A DNA stretch of 64,000 nt from Crocodylus rhombifer. Taxonomy: Eukaryota > Chordata > Crocodylia > Crocodylidae. Position 1 is the first letter of the stretch. Each line of letters opens with the position of its first letter. The notes under the pieces were generated by a model. That model ran no database searches, was not told the DNA's origin, and saw nothing but the letters and a program-made list of their open reading frames with translations. Where the stretch lies: NCBI GenBank assembly GCA_038503035.1, contig JAVSML010024359.1, positions 620,001 through 684,000 of the forward strand. The letters run 5' to 3'. Shown here piece after piece: positions 9,619 to 21,917 of the stretch. A program made the translations under genes and the position numbers.

Positions 9619-12600
9619 GTAAGTATTGAGAAGAGGCAGTGCCACCCCGTTTCAGTGCTGTGTGAAAACATTAGTTGAATTAGTATTCGCTAAGTTGTTT
9701 AATCATTACATTTGCTGTATATAGAACTTTTGTTAATTCTGAATGTTGGCAAAACAATTGTTAGTGTTGAAATAAAAATGGTGGGAAGTATTTTAATTTA
9801 GTTAAGTACCTTGTTTTTTAATTGAATACCTAATTCATCCGTATCCAACGTATTCTGCATAAGCAAATGAAACCCTACAGAATGAAATTTTCACAAAATA
9901 TCCTGCAGTTTTTTGCTGAAATAATAGTTACCTATATGGGCAAGTGACTGATGCTAAATTCTGATGCATTAGAGATCTAGTTCTCTTTACAGAGCTAGTA
10001 GAAATTACTTCGTTCAATGTCTTGGATCTTACTGCAAAAGAAAGGAATACTAGTCCCGTTTAGGACAGGGATTTTATGCAAGGCTAACAAGAATACACAA
10101 GAAATGTTGTCAATGGCCAGTATAAGAAGAGACTTGAACTCAGGGCCCTCTGATGCCATCTTACTGCACTTTCCCCTATACAAGTGGGTAATAATGGGTG
10201 AGAGGTTCCTTTTTCTCTTGATCTTTGCTCTGCATTTTATATGTAACAGCTGGACTCCTCTTTAATTCTCCCAGCAGCCCAATGCACATTCCCAAATACC
10301 AAAAACAAAGTCTAAGAACTTTTTTAGTTGTTAACATTTGTAGCTGTTTTTTGTCACTGAACTCAACAGGTCTAGCCCAATAATAACCTTCTGTGTAGAT
10401 ACTGCTTACATTATGTATGTAGGAAACAAAACTGTTAAATAAATATACAAATAAAAATATTAAAAATAAATCTCGGTGGGAATGGAAGGTAGACTTTGGA
10501 CCTGCTGGACCAGATAATACCAAATTAGCTCCATGGACCATACCCTTAGGTCTCAGCTGGCATAGCAGTATCCAGGCTGGTCCAAGCCTGTGTACAAACA
10601 TTTAGATAGTCTTGGAGAATTCTCCTAGGTTTGTTCTCATGGTAGAAAAACTTAACCAGAGCCACGTGTACAGACATTTCAATCCTGAGTCTTTGAAGAG
10701 TCAAGAGCCTGCAGTGCTGACACCGCAGTCAGGGGTGGCCCTGTATACACATCTCAGTATGTTTTTTAGGCTCCCTTATTCTGCCTGGCAACAGATGACA
10801 GCAGTGACTAGTGCAGCCCTGATTGGCTAACCCAGGCAGCCCGTGGTCTACCTGTGTTGTCAGCATGTATAGGCATTCACTCTCCATAGAGAAACTCAGG
10901 TTGTGCCCAGGTTATTTTTCTCCTGGAGTGGCCATTTTTACTTTGCGAGAAAAAGCCAGAGTATCTGTAAATTCATGGTTTCTCCTAAGAGAGCAGTAGC
11001 TCTCCCAGCGAAACCACAAATGTACAGATACTCAAAATTTAAACAGAAAACCTGCTTCTGTCTTAACTCTAGTACCATTGGTGGCTACCCTTTAATCTAT
11101 TGGTAGCACACACTTCTTAAATAAGACATTGAAATCAACCAATTGGTGGCAGCTTGTTTTTTTTAATATATATGAGAAGGACAATCTGCTATAATTTATT
11201 ATTGGTTTTGCTGTACATGTTTAAATTTGGTGAATTTTCAAAGGGAAAAAAATCTCTCTTCCCTGACTGAGTGCAAATGCACAAATGTTAGCACTGAAAG
11301 GTATTACTTGAAGAAAAATAAATAATTTTAAGTTTTTTAATCTGTCAAGAAATCTTTTCTGTTTAAATAGGTTTTCATAGTCAAATATTAATTTGTAGTT
11401 TTCAATTTTGTTGTTACTGAGTTAGCACCATATCATTTAGACATGTCACCTTTCATTGTAGGAAGTTATGCTAACATCCATTTACTGTTTTATATAACGC
11501 AACATGGACACTTGTAGGGCACTCACTTTGAGCTGTTGCCATTAACATAGTGAAAAGTTTGGCAGATATGTACTTTGTTAATGTTACTGCTCCTGGCTTT
11601 GCTTGTACTTCAAATTGTCAGTGAACAGTTACTTTTTATTTAAGTGTTTGTTAAAGAAACTGTACTCTAGGTGCTCAGTAACTGTGTACTTTTTTCGCGA
11701 CACACATCTCAGGGGATTTAATGAAAAACTATTTTCTTCAAAAACCCCTTGATCTTACTGACATGTACGTCATGATAAATTAAATCCTGTAACCCTGTCT
11801 GTGAAGCTGCATTGAGTGTTTAAAAAAATTCTAGAAGATACTACAATGACTCAGAGACTTAATGCTTTCTGCTTTGAAAAACTTCTCTTCTAATTCAGGC
11901 GCTAGTTGGATTAGTTGTTTCTGCTTTTAAGTTTCTAGATCACTACTGTGCTAAAAATGTCTCTGCATGAAAGAACTAATCCTTAAATTTGTTACTGGCA
12001 TAAAAAGAGAAACATCTGTTAGTGTCTTGAATGACTTGTTCAGCTGAGCTAAGCAAAAAGAAATCATTTTGTTGATCAGCTGTGCCCTCAGCAGTGGTGT
12101 CTTTCCCCTAATGACAGATACAGTAGAAGATTTCAGGAGATAGAAAGATATTACTTAAGTTGTAAAAATTGTCAGAAGTTATAAAATAGGACTCGTGTTC
12201 TATGTTTATTTTCTGTGAGCAGAAATTTCACAAGAGATTGCACAACAGAAGGTATTTTTTTTCTTTGTTTTACCTTTTCATTTGAAATTTTTATGCATTT
12301 ATATCTTATAATCGTGGAATCATAGAGGAGGAAGAAACCTCACAGGTTCCACCCCCCTGCATAGATGCTGGGTTTGTTATTCGTAAACCATCCTAAACAA
12401 ATGACTATACAACTTCTTTTTGAAGCCTCCAGTGAAGGAGATTTGTTATTGGTCAGGAAATAGTTCCTGCCCCCTGAACATTACATCACAATGGTTCAGT
12501 TATTTTAGGCTTCAAAAGAGCTGGAGGGAGGACCCAAGGCTGTAATGCCTTAATAGTTGTAATTTTGAGATTTGGCAGTTGGGTAGTCTGTAGTTCATTT

Positions 12601-15270
12601 ATTTAAGCAACAGGCCATAACTTGATTAGCTTAATACTATGTAGGAATCTAATAAACCTGCCCAGCTCACATACCAGATATATGACCCTGGGCCCATTGC
12701 AGGTTCACAAGGTTCTACAATAGACCTTGCAAGGTGTATAGAACCTTATTGTACCCCCAGTATGTAGCTTGCTTCTGAATGCTTTAAATCTGCACCCTGC
12801 TGAGTTAGGATAGAAAGGAACCTTTATTTGCAAAGACTTCAATCTTTCCCTTACAGTGCAAGATTCACTAGCTAAAATCCCAGGTCTCATTTACTTCTGA
12901 GGGATGGTCATCCTGTTTTATCTTTGATCTGCACTGGCCCCAGTATGCAAGAACAACATAAGCCATATCTTCTTTTAATACTGTATTCACTTTCACAGCT
13001 CCCCAGGAAAGGTAGAAAGCTGACTGAGTTCAGCCCATTTGTCTTAACTAAAAAAATTATTTCTGATTCCATAAAAAATCACTGATCTGTCAGACCTGCA
13101 GCACTGAAAACACAGCTCATCTGCAGCTAAGAAGGAGAATGATGGAGCTGGAAAAGCAAGATGCTTGAGGAACATGGGGAAGCAATGGGGATAGTAAAGC
13201 TAGTCTATAATACTCTTCCTCTGTTTGGCTCCTTTCGTCTCCTTTCTAGGGGCATTGTATCCCCATTCTTGCCCCGGCATCAGCAATTTTTGCTGACCTG
13301 ATGAGACACAGGAGGGGAGGCTTCATCAAGCATGGATTCGCCTCCTGCTCTGATCCTTTTACTTCTCTTCCAAGGGCAGTAGATAACATACTCTCTCCCA
13401 CCACATCCTCTCCCCACTCCCCCCAGCCACAATGTATATTCACTAAAGAGACAGTTCAACACTGTTTTAGCAGTGCTGCAGACCAGTCTCATCAAACACA
13501 TGAAATACCAGATTTCTTTGAACAAGGCAAATGTTTTCTGGCACTTGTCCATTGTACAACTTTGCCTAATTCACCATGCAGTTTGTTTGTTGAATCAGAA
13601 ATATGCTGGAAGAAGAAGCTCTTATGGTTAAGACAATAGGTTGTTCTAGGTCAAAGTTCTGTAAAACTTTACAGGTGTCAAGTTGGAATGAGCAAAATAA
13701 TGCAAAGTACTAGCTGCTCAAATACAGGAAGAGACAGAGGAGCTATAGTAGCAAAAAACAGGCAACCCAGCATTGTGTTCAGGAATTGACAGTGTAATAA
13801 AACTGATTCTTAAGTAGGTATACTATATGTATTATTTCTCCTCATAATTTTGTCAGTTTTGACTCAGTTCTCTAGTGTCTTCCATTGTTGTTGAGTAGCA
13901 TACATATCCAGTCACCAAACTCTGCTGTTTTAAATGCGGGCAATTGGCATTTACCATGACTATGACTACAGTGTTGCTGAACTGCAAAGTGCTGTCGTTG
14001 GGCCCATTTTTCTCTGCATATGCCTGCAGATTTAGTAGCAGGGTGGCAATGGCAGCATTAATTGCTGCTCTCCTGCTGCCAGATTCCTGAATCCATAGGT
14101 AGCCCTGCAGGCCAGTTGGTGTGGTCCTGTGTGCTAGATTGTTCTAAAGTGCAGCTGAGGTTGGACCTGTTTATGACTGGATCACATCCGCAAACTGGTC
14201 TGGCCCATGGACTGGCCCCATGCCACTCATCCAGTCCACAAGACCAGATAGGTTGAGTACCACTAAATACAAAAAATTACTTGACCTGGGTCAAGGGTTG
14301 ATTATAAATCTGCACAGCTTAAACTTTTGCATTAATTCGTTGTGCCACATTCTCTTTCCATGTATTCAGTATTCCTAACAGTATTTTAAAGCATTTAACA
14401 AGATAAATAAGGACCTTTAATTCATTTTTTAAAAACAATGGGAATTTACCTATATAATTGTAGTCTTTTTATAAATTAAACCATTTCACCTGTGTTCAAA
14501 ACCTTATGATGCAATTACATTACTAACTCTGAATTAAATATAGTAGGCCAGTTCCTCATTGTCTTGTATGAAGAAAGGAAATGTGCACTTCTACAGCAGA
14601 ATGCGTTATATCATCATTGGCAATCCCTCAGTTTAAAGATGATCTCTACCACAGCTCATTGATAGGTCTTGAGATTACTTAAGAGGCCAATCCTTAAGCC
14701 ACAGATCCATTTGCAGAAGTTGCAGGTCTTTCTGCAGAGTAGGCTGCAGCCTGGGATTCCTCTCCTTTTTTTCCTCTGTGCTCTCTTCTCTGCTTTGAGG
14801 GCAAGACACTTTACCTTAAATCTGTATAATACAGCAAACACATGCTATTCTTTAAGTAAAGGTTACTGTAATGTCGAAGTAATATGTAGTGTAGGTGTAG
14901 AGGAGAGGTGTACAAGATAAGGTACAGAAATCAAATTGGAAAAACCACATTGTGGTTACCTGCAGTATTATTGTGAAAGCTCCAGTGCAATAAAATGTTC
15001 ATGTAGCTGCATTATTTTATTGTTTTTTAATTTTATCACTATCTTGGAGGCATGACATTTTCAGTATTATAAATTTAATAAGAGATTACAGTTGGTTTTC
15101 ATTAACAAGTAAAGTGTAATAACTCTATAGAGGAAATATTACCTTAACTGAAAGCTCTATAATAGCAGAAGAAATATTTGATATTGTAGTGTATGTATGT
15201 GTAGGTTTAGTTGGAAACATGTGAATATCTTACTAACTTCATGTATGTATATACTGTTTATTTTTTCTAG
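9619..15270 (+). other. UBR3: UBR3 intron
   Basis: Donor gtaagt, acceptor ttttttctag. Mostly AT-rich unique sequence. I see an old CR1 tail at about 12311-12440. A GC-richer patch at about 14050-14270 ends in ggttgagtaccacta, which resembles a hAT terminal sequence, but I could not find its partner. A possible MIR-like trace at 10020-10190 is too weak to call. Otherwise nothing recognisable. Confidence 0.85.
12311..12440 (-). mobile_element. CR1 LINE 3' fragment, old
   Basis: The text ggaatcatagaggaggaagaaacctcac followed by ccacccccctgcatagatgctgg (split here) matches the reverse complement of the CR1 3' terminal region, seen in better-preserved copies at 19271 and 52877. It is heavily diverged, implying an ancient insertion. 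Confidence 0.6.
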
Positions 15271-15381
15271 AGTTCCTGTTTGCAAGCAGTGTCAATAGGC
15301 TGGGAAGGAGGTGTTTATGTGCAAACTTGTGGTCATACGTTACACATAGATTGTCATAAGTCTTACATGGAATCATTAAGA
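15271..15381 (+). CDS. UBR3: UBR3 exon with RING CGH core (visible exon 3 of 7)
   Basis: This 111-base exon is exactly 37 codons, phase 0 at both ends, with acceptor ttttttctag and donor gtgagt. It encodes a segment with [19 protein letters not shown] and then HKSYMESLR. The C-G-H-x2-H-x2-C arrangement supplies the central zinc ligands of the UBR-type RING. The 37-residue segment appears almost invariant in vertebrate UBR3 as I recall it. The exon is symmetric, so skipping it would keep the frame but delete the RING centre. It is too short in any single frame to look gene-like on its own. Confidence 0.95.
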
Positions 15382-15704
15382 GTGAGTTAATTTCCACTTC
15401 TATAAAACACCTGTAATTGTTGGGCCTGATATTCATTAAGATCAATGCGGAAATTCCACTTACTTTCAGTGGAAATAAGTTTGACTTATTTATTTTCATT
15501 GGTGGTGGGACTTTCCTTATCATATGTCTAGAATCATAGTTTCTTAGATTTTTTAATTATATCTTAACATTATTATTAACATAATTTTGTTTGTACTTGA
15601 CTATACTGACCTATCAAAACATCCTTGACATTTCAGTAAATTAAATCACCTTGTTTAAAGATTTTGACATTATGATTTTTCTTTAACTTGCATATCCTAT
15701 ATGT

Positions 15705-16159
15705 AGGGACCTACTAAATTCACAATTTCATGGATTCCATGAAATCCAGCAATGCCCACAAAATCCACAGGAAAAAAACATCTTATGGAAAAGAAAATGC
15801 TGGCTCCTCAGCATGCTGTGGCAGCTTGGTGGGGTGGTGAAGTGAGGAGAGAATCTCCTTGCTCAAGGGGCTACAGACAAGATGGCTGCTTCCCCTGCCC
15901 CTTGCTGATGATTGGCTGCCAGAGTTGCCTGTCATGTGGCCCTGCCACTCTCAAATAAGCAGTGAGGGGCAGGGCTGCATGACAGACACACCTTGCAGTC
16001 AGTCAGTGGCAAGGGACGGGGCCGTATGACAGGCAGCCCCCGCAGCCATTCAGCGCTTGAGGGGGTGTGAGAGGGCATGCTCTGCCACCAAAAGGCTACC
16101 TGGGCCTACATTCTGCCTGTGAAATTGGAGCAGCCCCCACAGATTAGGCAGGTCCCGAG
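15705..16159. mobile_element. Short non-autonomous hAT element
   Basis: A perfect 8-base duplication, ctatatgt, flanks the element (15697-15704 and 16160-16167). The left end is agggacctactaaattcac, and the reverse complement of the right end is ctcgggacctgcctaat, sharing gggacct and ctaat. The agggacctaccaaattcac-type end is a familiar amniote hAT terminus. The interior is GC-rich (for example around 15890-16080) and without a coding frame. Confidence 0.85.
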
Positions 16160-16340
16160 CTATATGTCCAGTAACTTTTGTTAGAAGAGTCTTACAACTT
16201 GTTTTCAAAATGTACTCAATGCTTATGAACTCATGAAATCACAGGATGGTAAGGGAATAGTTTAAGTTTTTAATACTTTTGCAGAGCAGCTGCAATCCCT
16301 AAAAAATAATAATAATAATTCATTTTTCTTTTGTTTATAG

Positions 16341-16630
16341 CAGGGGTCAGTAGTCTTTTGCCCATGTGAAACAGAGCTTGTGACCCAGCCATGGCTACAA
16401 GCGATAAGTCTCTGCATCTGCCCACCCTCTGAGTGCCCAGCTGCCTACGCTCAGCCTCTCTGCAGAAACTCGGCCCCTCTTCAACAAGGGAAGCACAGTT
16501 GCAGCTCTGATGCAAGATGCTGCAGAGAGGATGGGTGGCATGGCAGAGCTCTGTGCCATTGATCCCCTTTCTGGATCAGATTTCTTCACAGGCCGGATTC
16601 GGCCTGTGGGCCATAGTTTTTTGAGCCCCG
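16341..16630. mobile_element. Short hAT MITE
   Basis: Left end caggggtcagtagtcttttg; right end, reverse-complemented, cggggctcaaaaaactatgg, forming imperfect inverted repeats. The flanks gtttatag (16333-16340) and gtctatag (16631-16638) are an 8-base duplication with one mismatch. At 290 bases it is too short to code for transposase. Confidence 0.8.
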
Positions 16631-18568
16631 GTCTATAGTAGCCTATAACCTAGTTTACAGGTTATTGATGATAAAGTCTTTGCATGGTTTACATTATTAG
16701 GGGCTTTTAATATATGCTAATATAACCGAATTGGGTGGTTTCCCGGTTTCATAAAAATTCAAGGACTTGTCTCTATTCAAACAAAAAAGCCAAAGTCTAC
16801 CTCCAAATACATGCATATTTTTATATAAATGTATACAAAAACAGAGCTTGAATAGTCTTTCTTGTGTAAATTACATTTTAATTCTGCTAGGAGAATAGGG
16901 GATGTGCAAATTCATGTAATTTAGTGTAGCATATTTAACAAATATTGAGAAATTGTTTGAAAAAATATGTCTTTACATGGGTTAAAGAGATGGGCTGCTA
17001 CTTTCCTGGGAACACTTGGCCTCTGTAGTACTCTTAGGCTCTACATTCAAGAAGCAAATACAACCTTTATTTTTTAACAACTCTGTTATATGGCCAGTAA
17101 GTCCATCCATCATATTTTAAGCTGTCTTTTTTATTTTATTACATTTTAAAATATAATAAAAGAAAAGAGTGATGTAGAACCGAGTAAATGATTGTTTTCC
17201 ATGACATTTAAAACTACATTGTTTCTAATTCTGTTTTGTTTTAAGTAGAAAGTTTTTCTAATTTCCTCTTGACTAGGTTTTGTTGTTCTATTTGTGCCAA
17301 ACTAAAAACTGTAAATGGTGCTTCGTAGCTAGCAGCAGCACCATTTGTTCAGTAAAATTCACTCAGTTTGAAGGAACCTGAAGGACTAGATGTTCTTCAT
17401 TTGGTCTCCAGGGGGTTTGTTATCTTTGTCCCTTGACTTCAAAGATAATTTAAGGGATAGTCTTGTCATTTTGATAAGTGAAATCAAGTTTTTTTGTGGT
17501 TAATCCTCATCTATGGCATTCCATAAAGATCATGTTTTCTTCATTATTACCACAAACTCCTTTTTGTGTTGATTTCTGACTTCCATTCCAAACAGACCAT
17601 TACCTTTCCAGTGTTCTTTCTGGCATCATGCAACTCCTGATAAAAAACAAACTTTACATAATTATTAAATAGGCAGTCACTATTTGGATTGGAACTAAAT
17701 ATTTCCATAACCATTGTGGCTATTTCTAACATTCTTCACCCAAAGATTATTCAAAGAGATAAAAGTTTTATATTTAAACTTGTTAGAAAAGTTAGAGATC
17801 CAGGTCCAGATAGTTATAAAACTAATTCTGTCAACTTGGCCCAAACTACCTCAGTACCAGGACTGAATGTCTGATTATAGATAATTCAGCACACTTCTCA
17901 CAGTGCAGATCTGCATGAGTATGAAATTGCTGAGGCAATTCATGAAGGTAAAAAGAGGAGGTTACTTACTGCTTCAGTCTACTAAGATTCTTTGCAGTAT
18001 TGGAAATGTGCAATTCCTTCTGGCAAATGTCTTTAGATATCTTAAAGTATTTGGGGGAAATACGCTTTAGAAACTTAACCATTACTAACAAGTGAATCTG
18101 ACTTTTGCTAATGGAAAATAGCAAAACTAATAACAGATATTCAAAAGGGGGAAATAAAAAACAACTATTAAAAAATCTAAGCCCTAGCTCCTCAACTGCC
18201 TGTAGAAGAAAGGTTTCTATCAAACCACTGGGTTGCTTTAAGACCTCACGGTCAAATGTTTCCTTGTTTTGTCTGAAAAAAATATGCTTTCAATAGAGTA
18301 AGAGTCATCTTCTGGTAGCTTGCTTAGTGGTCAGTGTCCCATCTTGTGTTCTTCAAACTGAGTATGGGATTGTTTTGGACAATAATAAGTATGTGTGTGA
18401 ATCCTGGTAATTAGAACTCTTTTACCAAATTAAGAGAATATTCTTATTTTTCTTGTTCTACACTTTTTGGTTTGAGAAATCCTTTTTTATACCTGGTATC
18501 TAGTTATGGAATATCAAAAACATAGTTATTGTCTTCAGTAAGTTTATCTGCATATCTGTTTCTTTCAG

Positions 18569-18769
18569 AATGACCAGGTCCTCCAGGGGTTTTCAGTGGA
18601 CAAAGGAGAATTTACTTGTCCCCTCTGTAGGCAATTTGCTAACAGTGTCCTGCCTTGTTATCCTGAAAACAATGGTGAAAGAAACATTTGGCAATGTCAC
18701 AGTAACAAGAATATGCAAGATCTTGTAAAAGAGGTGGAAGAGCTTCAAGAACAGCTGGGAACTTTCCCA
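18569..18769 (+). CDS. UBR3: UBR3 exon with last RING cysteines, CPLC (visible exon 4 of 7)
   Basis: This 201-base exon is 67 codons, phase 0 at both ends, with acceptor tttctttcag and donor gtaagc. It encodes NDQVLQGFSVDKGEFTCPLC and continues RQFANSVLPC. CPLC gives the last zinc-ligand pair of the RING, completing the module begun by CVIC and CGH in earlier exons. After PCYPENNGE the sequence becomes less conserved (NIWQCHSNKNMQDL), then forms a charged, probably helical stretch LVKEVEELQEQLG. An open frame continues past the donor to a stop in the intron; the splice site, not that stop, is the real end. Confidence 0.95.
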
Positions 18770-19624
18770 GTAAGCATCAGTGTAAGGCAGAAAGATCCTT
18801 GTTAATTTGCCTCTAAGCCTTTGAACCTTCTATTTTGTTCTTTTTTTGTGATTTCAAATGTTATATGCTGCAGGATTGCATTTTTCCTCCTGTCCCATGT
18901 GGAAAAAGTTAGTTTATCATAAGTTAAATGCTAAAAATATCCTAAACATTTGCAGTTGTTATTATGTCACTTATTAAAAGAAATTATGACCAAAGAGTGA
19001 TTAATCTTAAGGAGTATTTTTGATATTCATTTTTCTTGTTTATTTAATATCTTGCAGTCTGGCACTTTACATTGAACTGAATTATACTACGTAAAGCTCA
19101 CTTGCATTTTTTTTACAATGTAAAACATCAGTTCATTATAACCGGAATCTATTTAAAGTATGTCTATTAAGGACATTTAAGGATATGGATTATTTGTTTT
19201 TTCAAAGACGAGTATTTCAAAATATAGTTTTGGTTTTGCTTGGGATTGCATTTTTAAATTTGTTACTTATAGACTCATAGAAAGTTAGGGTTGGAAGGGA
19301 CCTCAGGAGGTCATCTAGTCTAGCCCCCTGCTCAAAGCAGGACCAGCCCCAAATAGCCAAAGCTATTTGATGAGTTTATTTTATATATTGCAAATACATT
19401 TTGCACAAACTGAAATATCTAGAAGTTAGAGATGTACAAAACTCATAATTGATTTGTCCATCTCCCTTCCTATTCAGAATATTACCTTTATCAACTTTTA
19501 ATAAGCTTTTTTTCACCTGCTTTTGCATATATAGATTGATAAAATGACAGTGATAAGCTTTGTGACCAAATATTGCATTTCTCTGTATAACAAATGGACT
19601 TTTCTGTGCCTTTTTCCCCCATAG
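18770..19624 (+). other. UBR3: UBR3 intron with a CR1 tail
   Basis: Donor gtaagc, acceptor cccccatag. Apart from the CR1 fragment at 19271-19362, it is AT-rich sequence with no recognisable feature. Confidence 0.9.
19271..19362 (-). mobile_element. CR1 LINE 3' end fragment
   Basis: The stretch agactcatagaaagttaggg, ttggaagggacctcaggagg, tcatctagtctagccccctg is the typical reverse-complemented 3' end of an amniote CR1. The copy is short and 5'-truncated, the usual state for CR1. Confidence 0.88.
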
Positions 19625-19761
19625 TCTGAAACCAATCTAAGCAAGGAAATGGAATCTGTGATGAAAGATATAAAAAACACTACTCAGAAGAAATATACAG
19701 ACTACAGCAAGACTCCTGGATCACCAGACAATGATTTTCTTTTTATGTATTCTGTAGCTAG
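19625..19761 (+). CDS. UBR3: UBR3 exon after the RING (visible exon 5 of 7)
   Basis: This 137-base exon starts in phase 0 after cccccatag and ends with two bases of an arginine codon (AG) before gtaggt. It encodes SETNLSKEMESVMKDIKN and, further on, YTDYSKTPGSPDNDFLFMYS. This matches the post-RING segment of UBR3 as I recall it, a charged stretch followed by a conserved DNDFLFMYSVAR motif that leads into the C-terminal half. It is short, and its frame lacks a local start, so gene identity rests on sequence and exact phase continuity with both neighbours. Confidence 0.94.
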
Positions 19762-19984
19762 GTAGGTGTATTAAGCTTTTCTGACACAGTTTCTTTGCAT
19801 TTCTCCTAAACAACATTACTAACCCTGGATGCTTAAAGTTGTGAATCAGATTTCCTCCAATCGTGAAATACGCACATACATGTACACACACGTGCACAGA
19901 GTTAACTAGCTAAGGCTATATATAGCTGCAGGTGGCAGCTGCATACAACTGCTCCAGCTGTTTGCTGTGGCTTTTATTTTAAAG

Positions 19985-21492
19985 CAGGGGCAGGCAATAG
20001 TTTTGGCTGGAGGTCTGCTTAACGAGGTTTGGTAAGCTTTTAAGGGTCGCGTGGGTAGCCCCACTCCCTGGTTGCCATCTTGGGATGAAGTCTCGCCCCT
20101 AACCCCTGACCTTTGCTACCAGAAATCACACCCAGAAATACCTTGCTCCCCAGAAATACTCCTTTTGGGAGGGGTGATTGCTGTTGTGGAACCAAAAAAC
20201 CCCAAATCATACACTAGAAGTCGAACACCTACTATAACATATTTTAATTTTATTACAAAATATGTTTTTGTCATAAGTTGAGTTTGTCTGCTATATATAA
20301 AAATGATTGTATAATAACTCAAAATAAATTCTTAGTCTTACATATTGTGTGTGGGGGGTGTGATTGGGTTTGTGTGTATGTGGCGGGGTATGGGTGTGTG
20401 TGTATATATGGTGGGGCTGGGGGGATGTGTAATGTACAGTGGGATGTGGAGGGTGTATGCATCGTGTGTGTGTGGGGGTGTAACTGTGTGAGGAAACATA
20501 GGGTATGTGGGGGGGTTGTGTGGGCAGGGCATGGGTGTGTGGCATTTGTGGGGTGTGAGAGAGGGTGGAGTGGCTATGGGGACCCCCACCACACTCCCCT
20601 CATGCCACAGCAGCAGCATGTGGCACTTGGGGTGCTCATGCCCGGTGCAGATGCTGATGCCCAACAGTGCGTGGCTCCAGCTAACGCTGCACATCACAGT
20701 GAGGGGTGTAGCCCAAGCAGGCTGACTTTTGCTGGTGCTCCCCACTTTGTATGTGCAGCCCCTGCACTTGCATGCCACTGGGGGAAGCCCTGCTCACTGG
20801 AGCCAGCTGCCTTCTCTGCTTTCTCCTGTGGTATGCAAGTGCGGGGCTGCACACATGCATGCAATAGAGGCAGCCCAGCTGGGTTGTGCTCCTAGCCACA
20901 ATGTGCAGCACTAGCTGGAGCCACGTGCCACTGGGCACAAGTGCTGCTGCTGCCGCTGCTGCCACCTGCAGAGCTGCGTGACATGGGGAAGTGGCAGAGG
21001 TTTCCACACCCTTCCACCCTCCCTCACACCCACACTTCGCCCACCTGAGCTCCGCGCTGCCGCTGTCCCCCTTGGGTGTAGGCTCCACACTAATGCCAGC
21101 CCCAAGCTCCACACTCCCACCCACCTGCAGCTCTGCCCCTGCTCCTGTCCCCACCCCCACCACTTCCCTACCTGCTGCCCAGAGCTGGACACTGGGGAAT
21201 CTGAGCAGGTCCCCTAGCGGCTGTAGCAGTGGCGGTAGCAGCCCCACCCAGAAGCTGCTGCTGCTGCTGCTGGCTGGGCTGGGCCCTTCCGCCTACGTGC
21301 ATGGGAGTGAGGCACAGTAGGGTATGTTGCGGGGGGTGGTGGAGAGGGGGGCATTTATACATGAGTGCCTCACTCCCACCCTTGTATTTGGAAGGGCTGA
21401 GCAAATTACAATTAGCTGGTGGGTGCTGTGGCCTGGATCAAAATGCCTGGCAGGCCAGATGTGGCCCGCAGGCCTTATTGTGCCCACTGATG
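19985..21492. mobile_element. Non-autonomous hAT element with GT-rich and GC-rich interior
   Basis: A perfect 8-base duplication ttttaaag flanks it (19977-19984 and 21493-21500). The left end caggggcaggcaatag and the reverse-complemented right end (catcagtgggcacaataa) match loosely. The subterminal ggccagatgtggcccgcagg is typical of vertebrate hAT ends. Going inward there is an AT-rich block (about 20185-20345), a G/T-rich block (20345-20580), then a GC-rich block with CTG-repeat stretches. A related but end-truncated copy lies at about 55818-56830. Long frames on both strands are repeat artefacts. Confidence 0.8.
20345..20580. repeat. G/T-rich tandem-like tract
   Basis: The + strand is almost pure G and T with gtgtgtg, ggggtgtg and tatgtgg words in irregular repetition. 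It is internal to the hAT element. The equivalent tract in its sister copy lies at about 55970-56185. Confidence 0.7.
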
Positions 21493-21917
21493 TTTTAAAG
21501 GCTTCCCCTCTGGTCAGTTTTGTGGTACCACGTATGAGTTTCAAGTGATAAGAGGCAGTGACCTTTTGGAGTAGGAGTTGCAGCAAACAGCTGAGTGACT
21601 TGTTATTAATTTAACCTATTGTGAACTAAGCAGGTTCCATATAGGTTTCTTTTTATTTAACTTCAGGCTTTTTAAGTGTTATGGGCACACCGGAGCTTTA
21701 GAAAGCTAGTATTCTCATGTACTCACAGTATTCAAGTAACTGAGGCTATAGGAAAAATGCCAGTTATCATGATCTTTGTAGTAACATTTCAGGAGTTGGC
21801 AACAGTTCATAAGCTTTCTAGTCTTGGTTGAGTGAAGCAAACTGTTTAAGTTTGAATTGACTTGTTGAATCCCTCATCTCCTAAATTGCTGTGTGGGACT
21901 ACAGGAGTATGCCAGTA

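Larger units (their letters stand above)
15382..18568 (+). other. UBR3: UBR3 intron
   Basis: Donor gtgagt, acceptor tttctttcag. Contains two small hAT elements (15705-16159, 16341-16630). A weak ancient repeat may lie at 15418-15520: gggcctgatattcattaaga and a short inverted pair around ttccac...cagtggaa. From 16640 to 18568 it is AT-rich with nothing recognised. Confidence 0.88.

Noticed and set aside
10020..10190. Possible second MIR (gacttgaactcagggccctctg)
   Set aside because: Only a short resemblance to the MIR 3' half; the central core is not recognisable.
17308..17353. Small hairpin with agcaccattt, reminiscent of a miR-29-like seed
   Set aside because: The perfect stem is only about 10 bases with a 14-base loop. 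The rest of the arms do not pair and the flanks do not match a miR-29 precursor, so this is most likely chance.
20278..20895. Long open frame of about 205 residues on the + strand, and similar frames on the other strand
   Set aside because: It lies inside a hAT element and spans a G/T-rich tract and GC-rich repeats. The protein is low-complexity (VCVYVAGYGCVC), without domains, and open frames exist on both strands.
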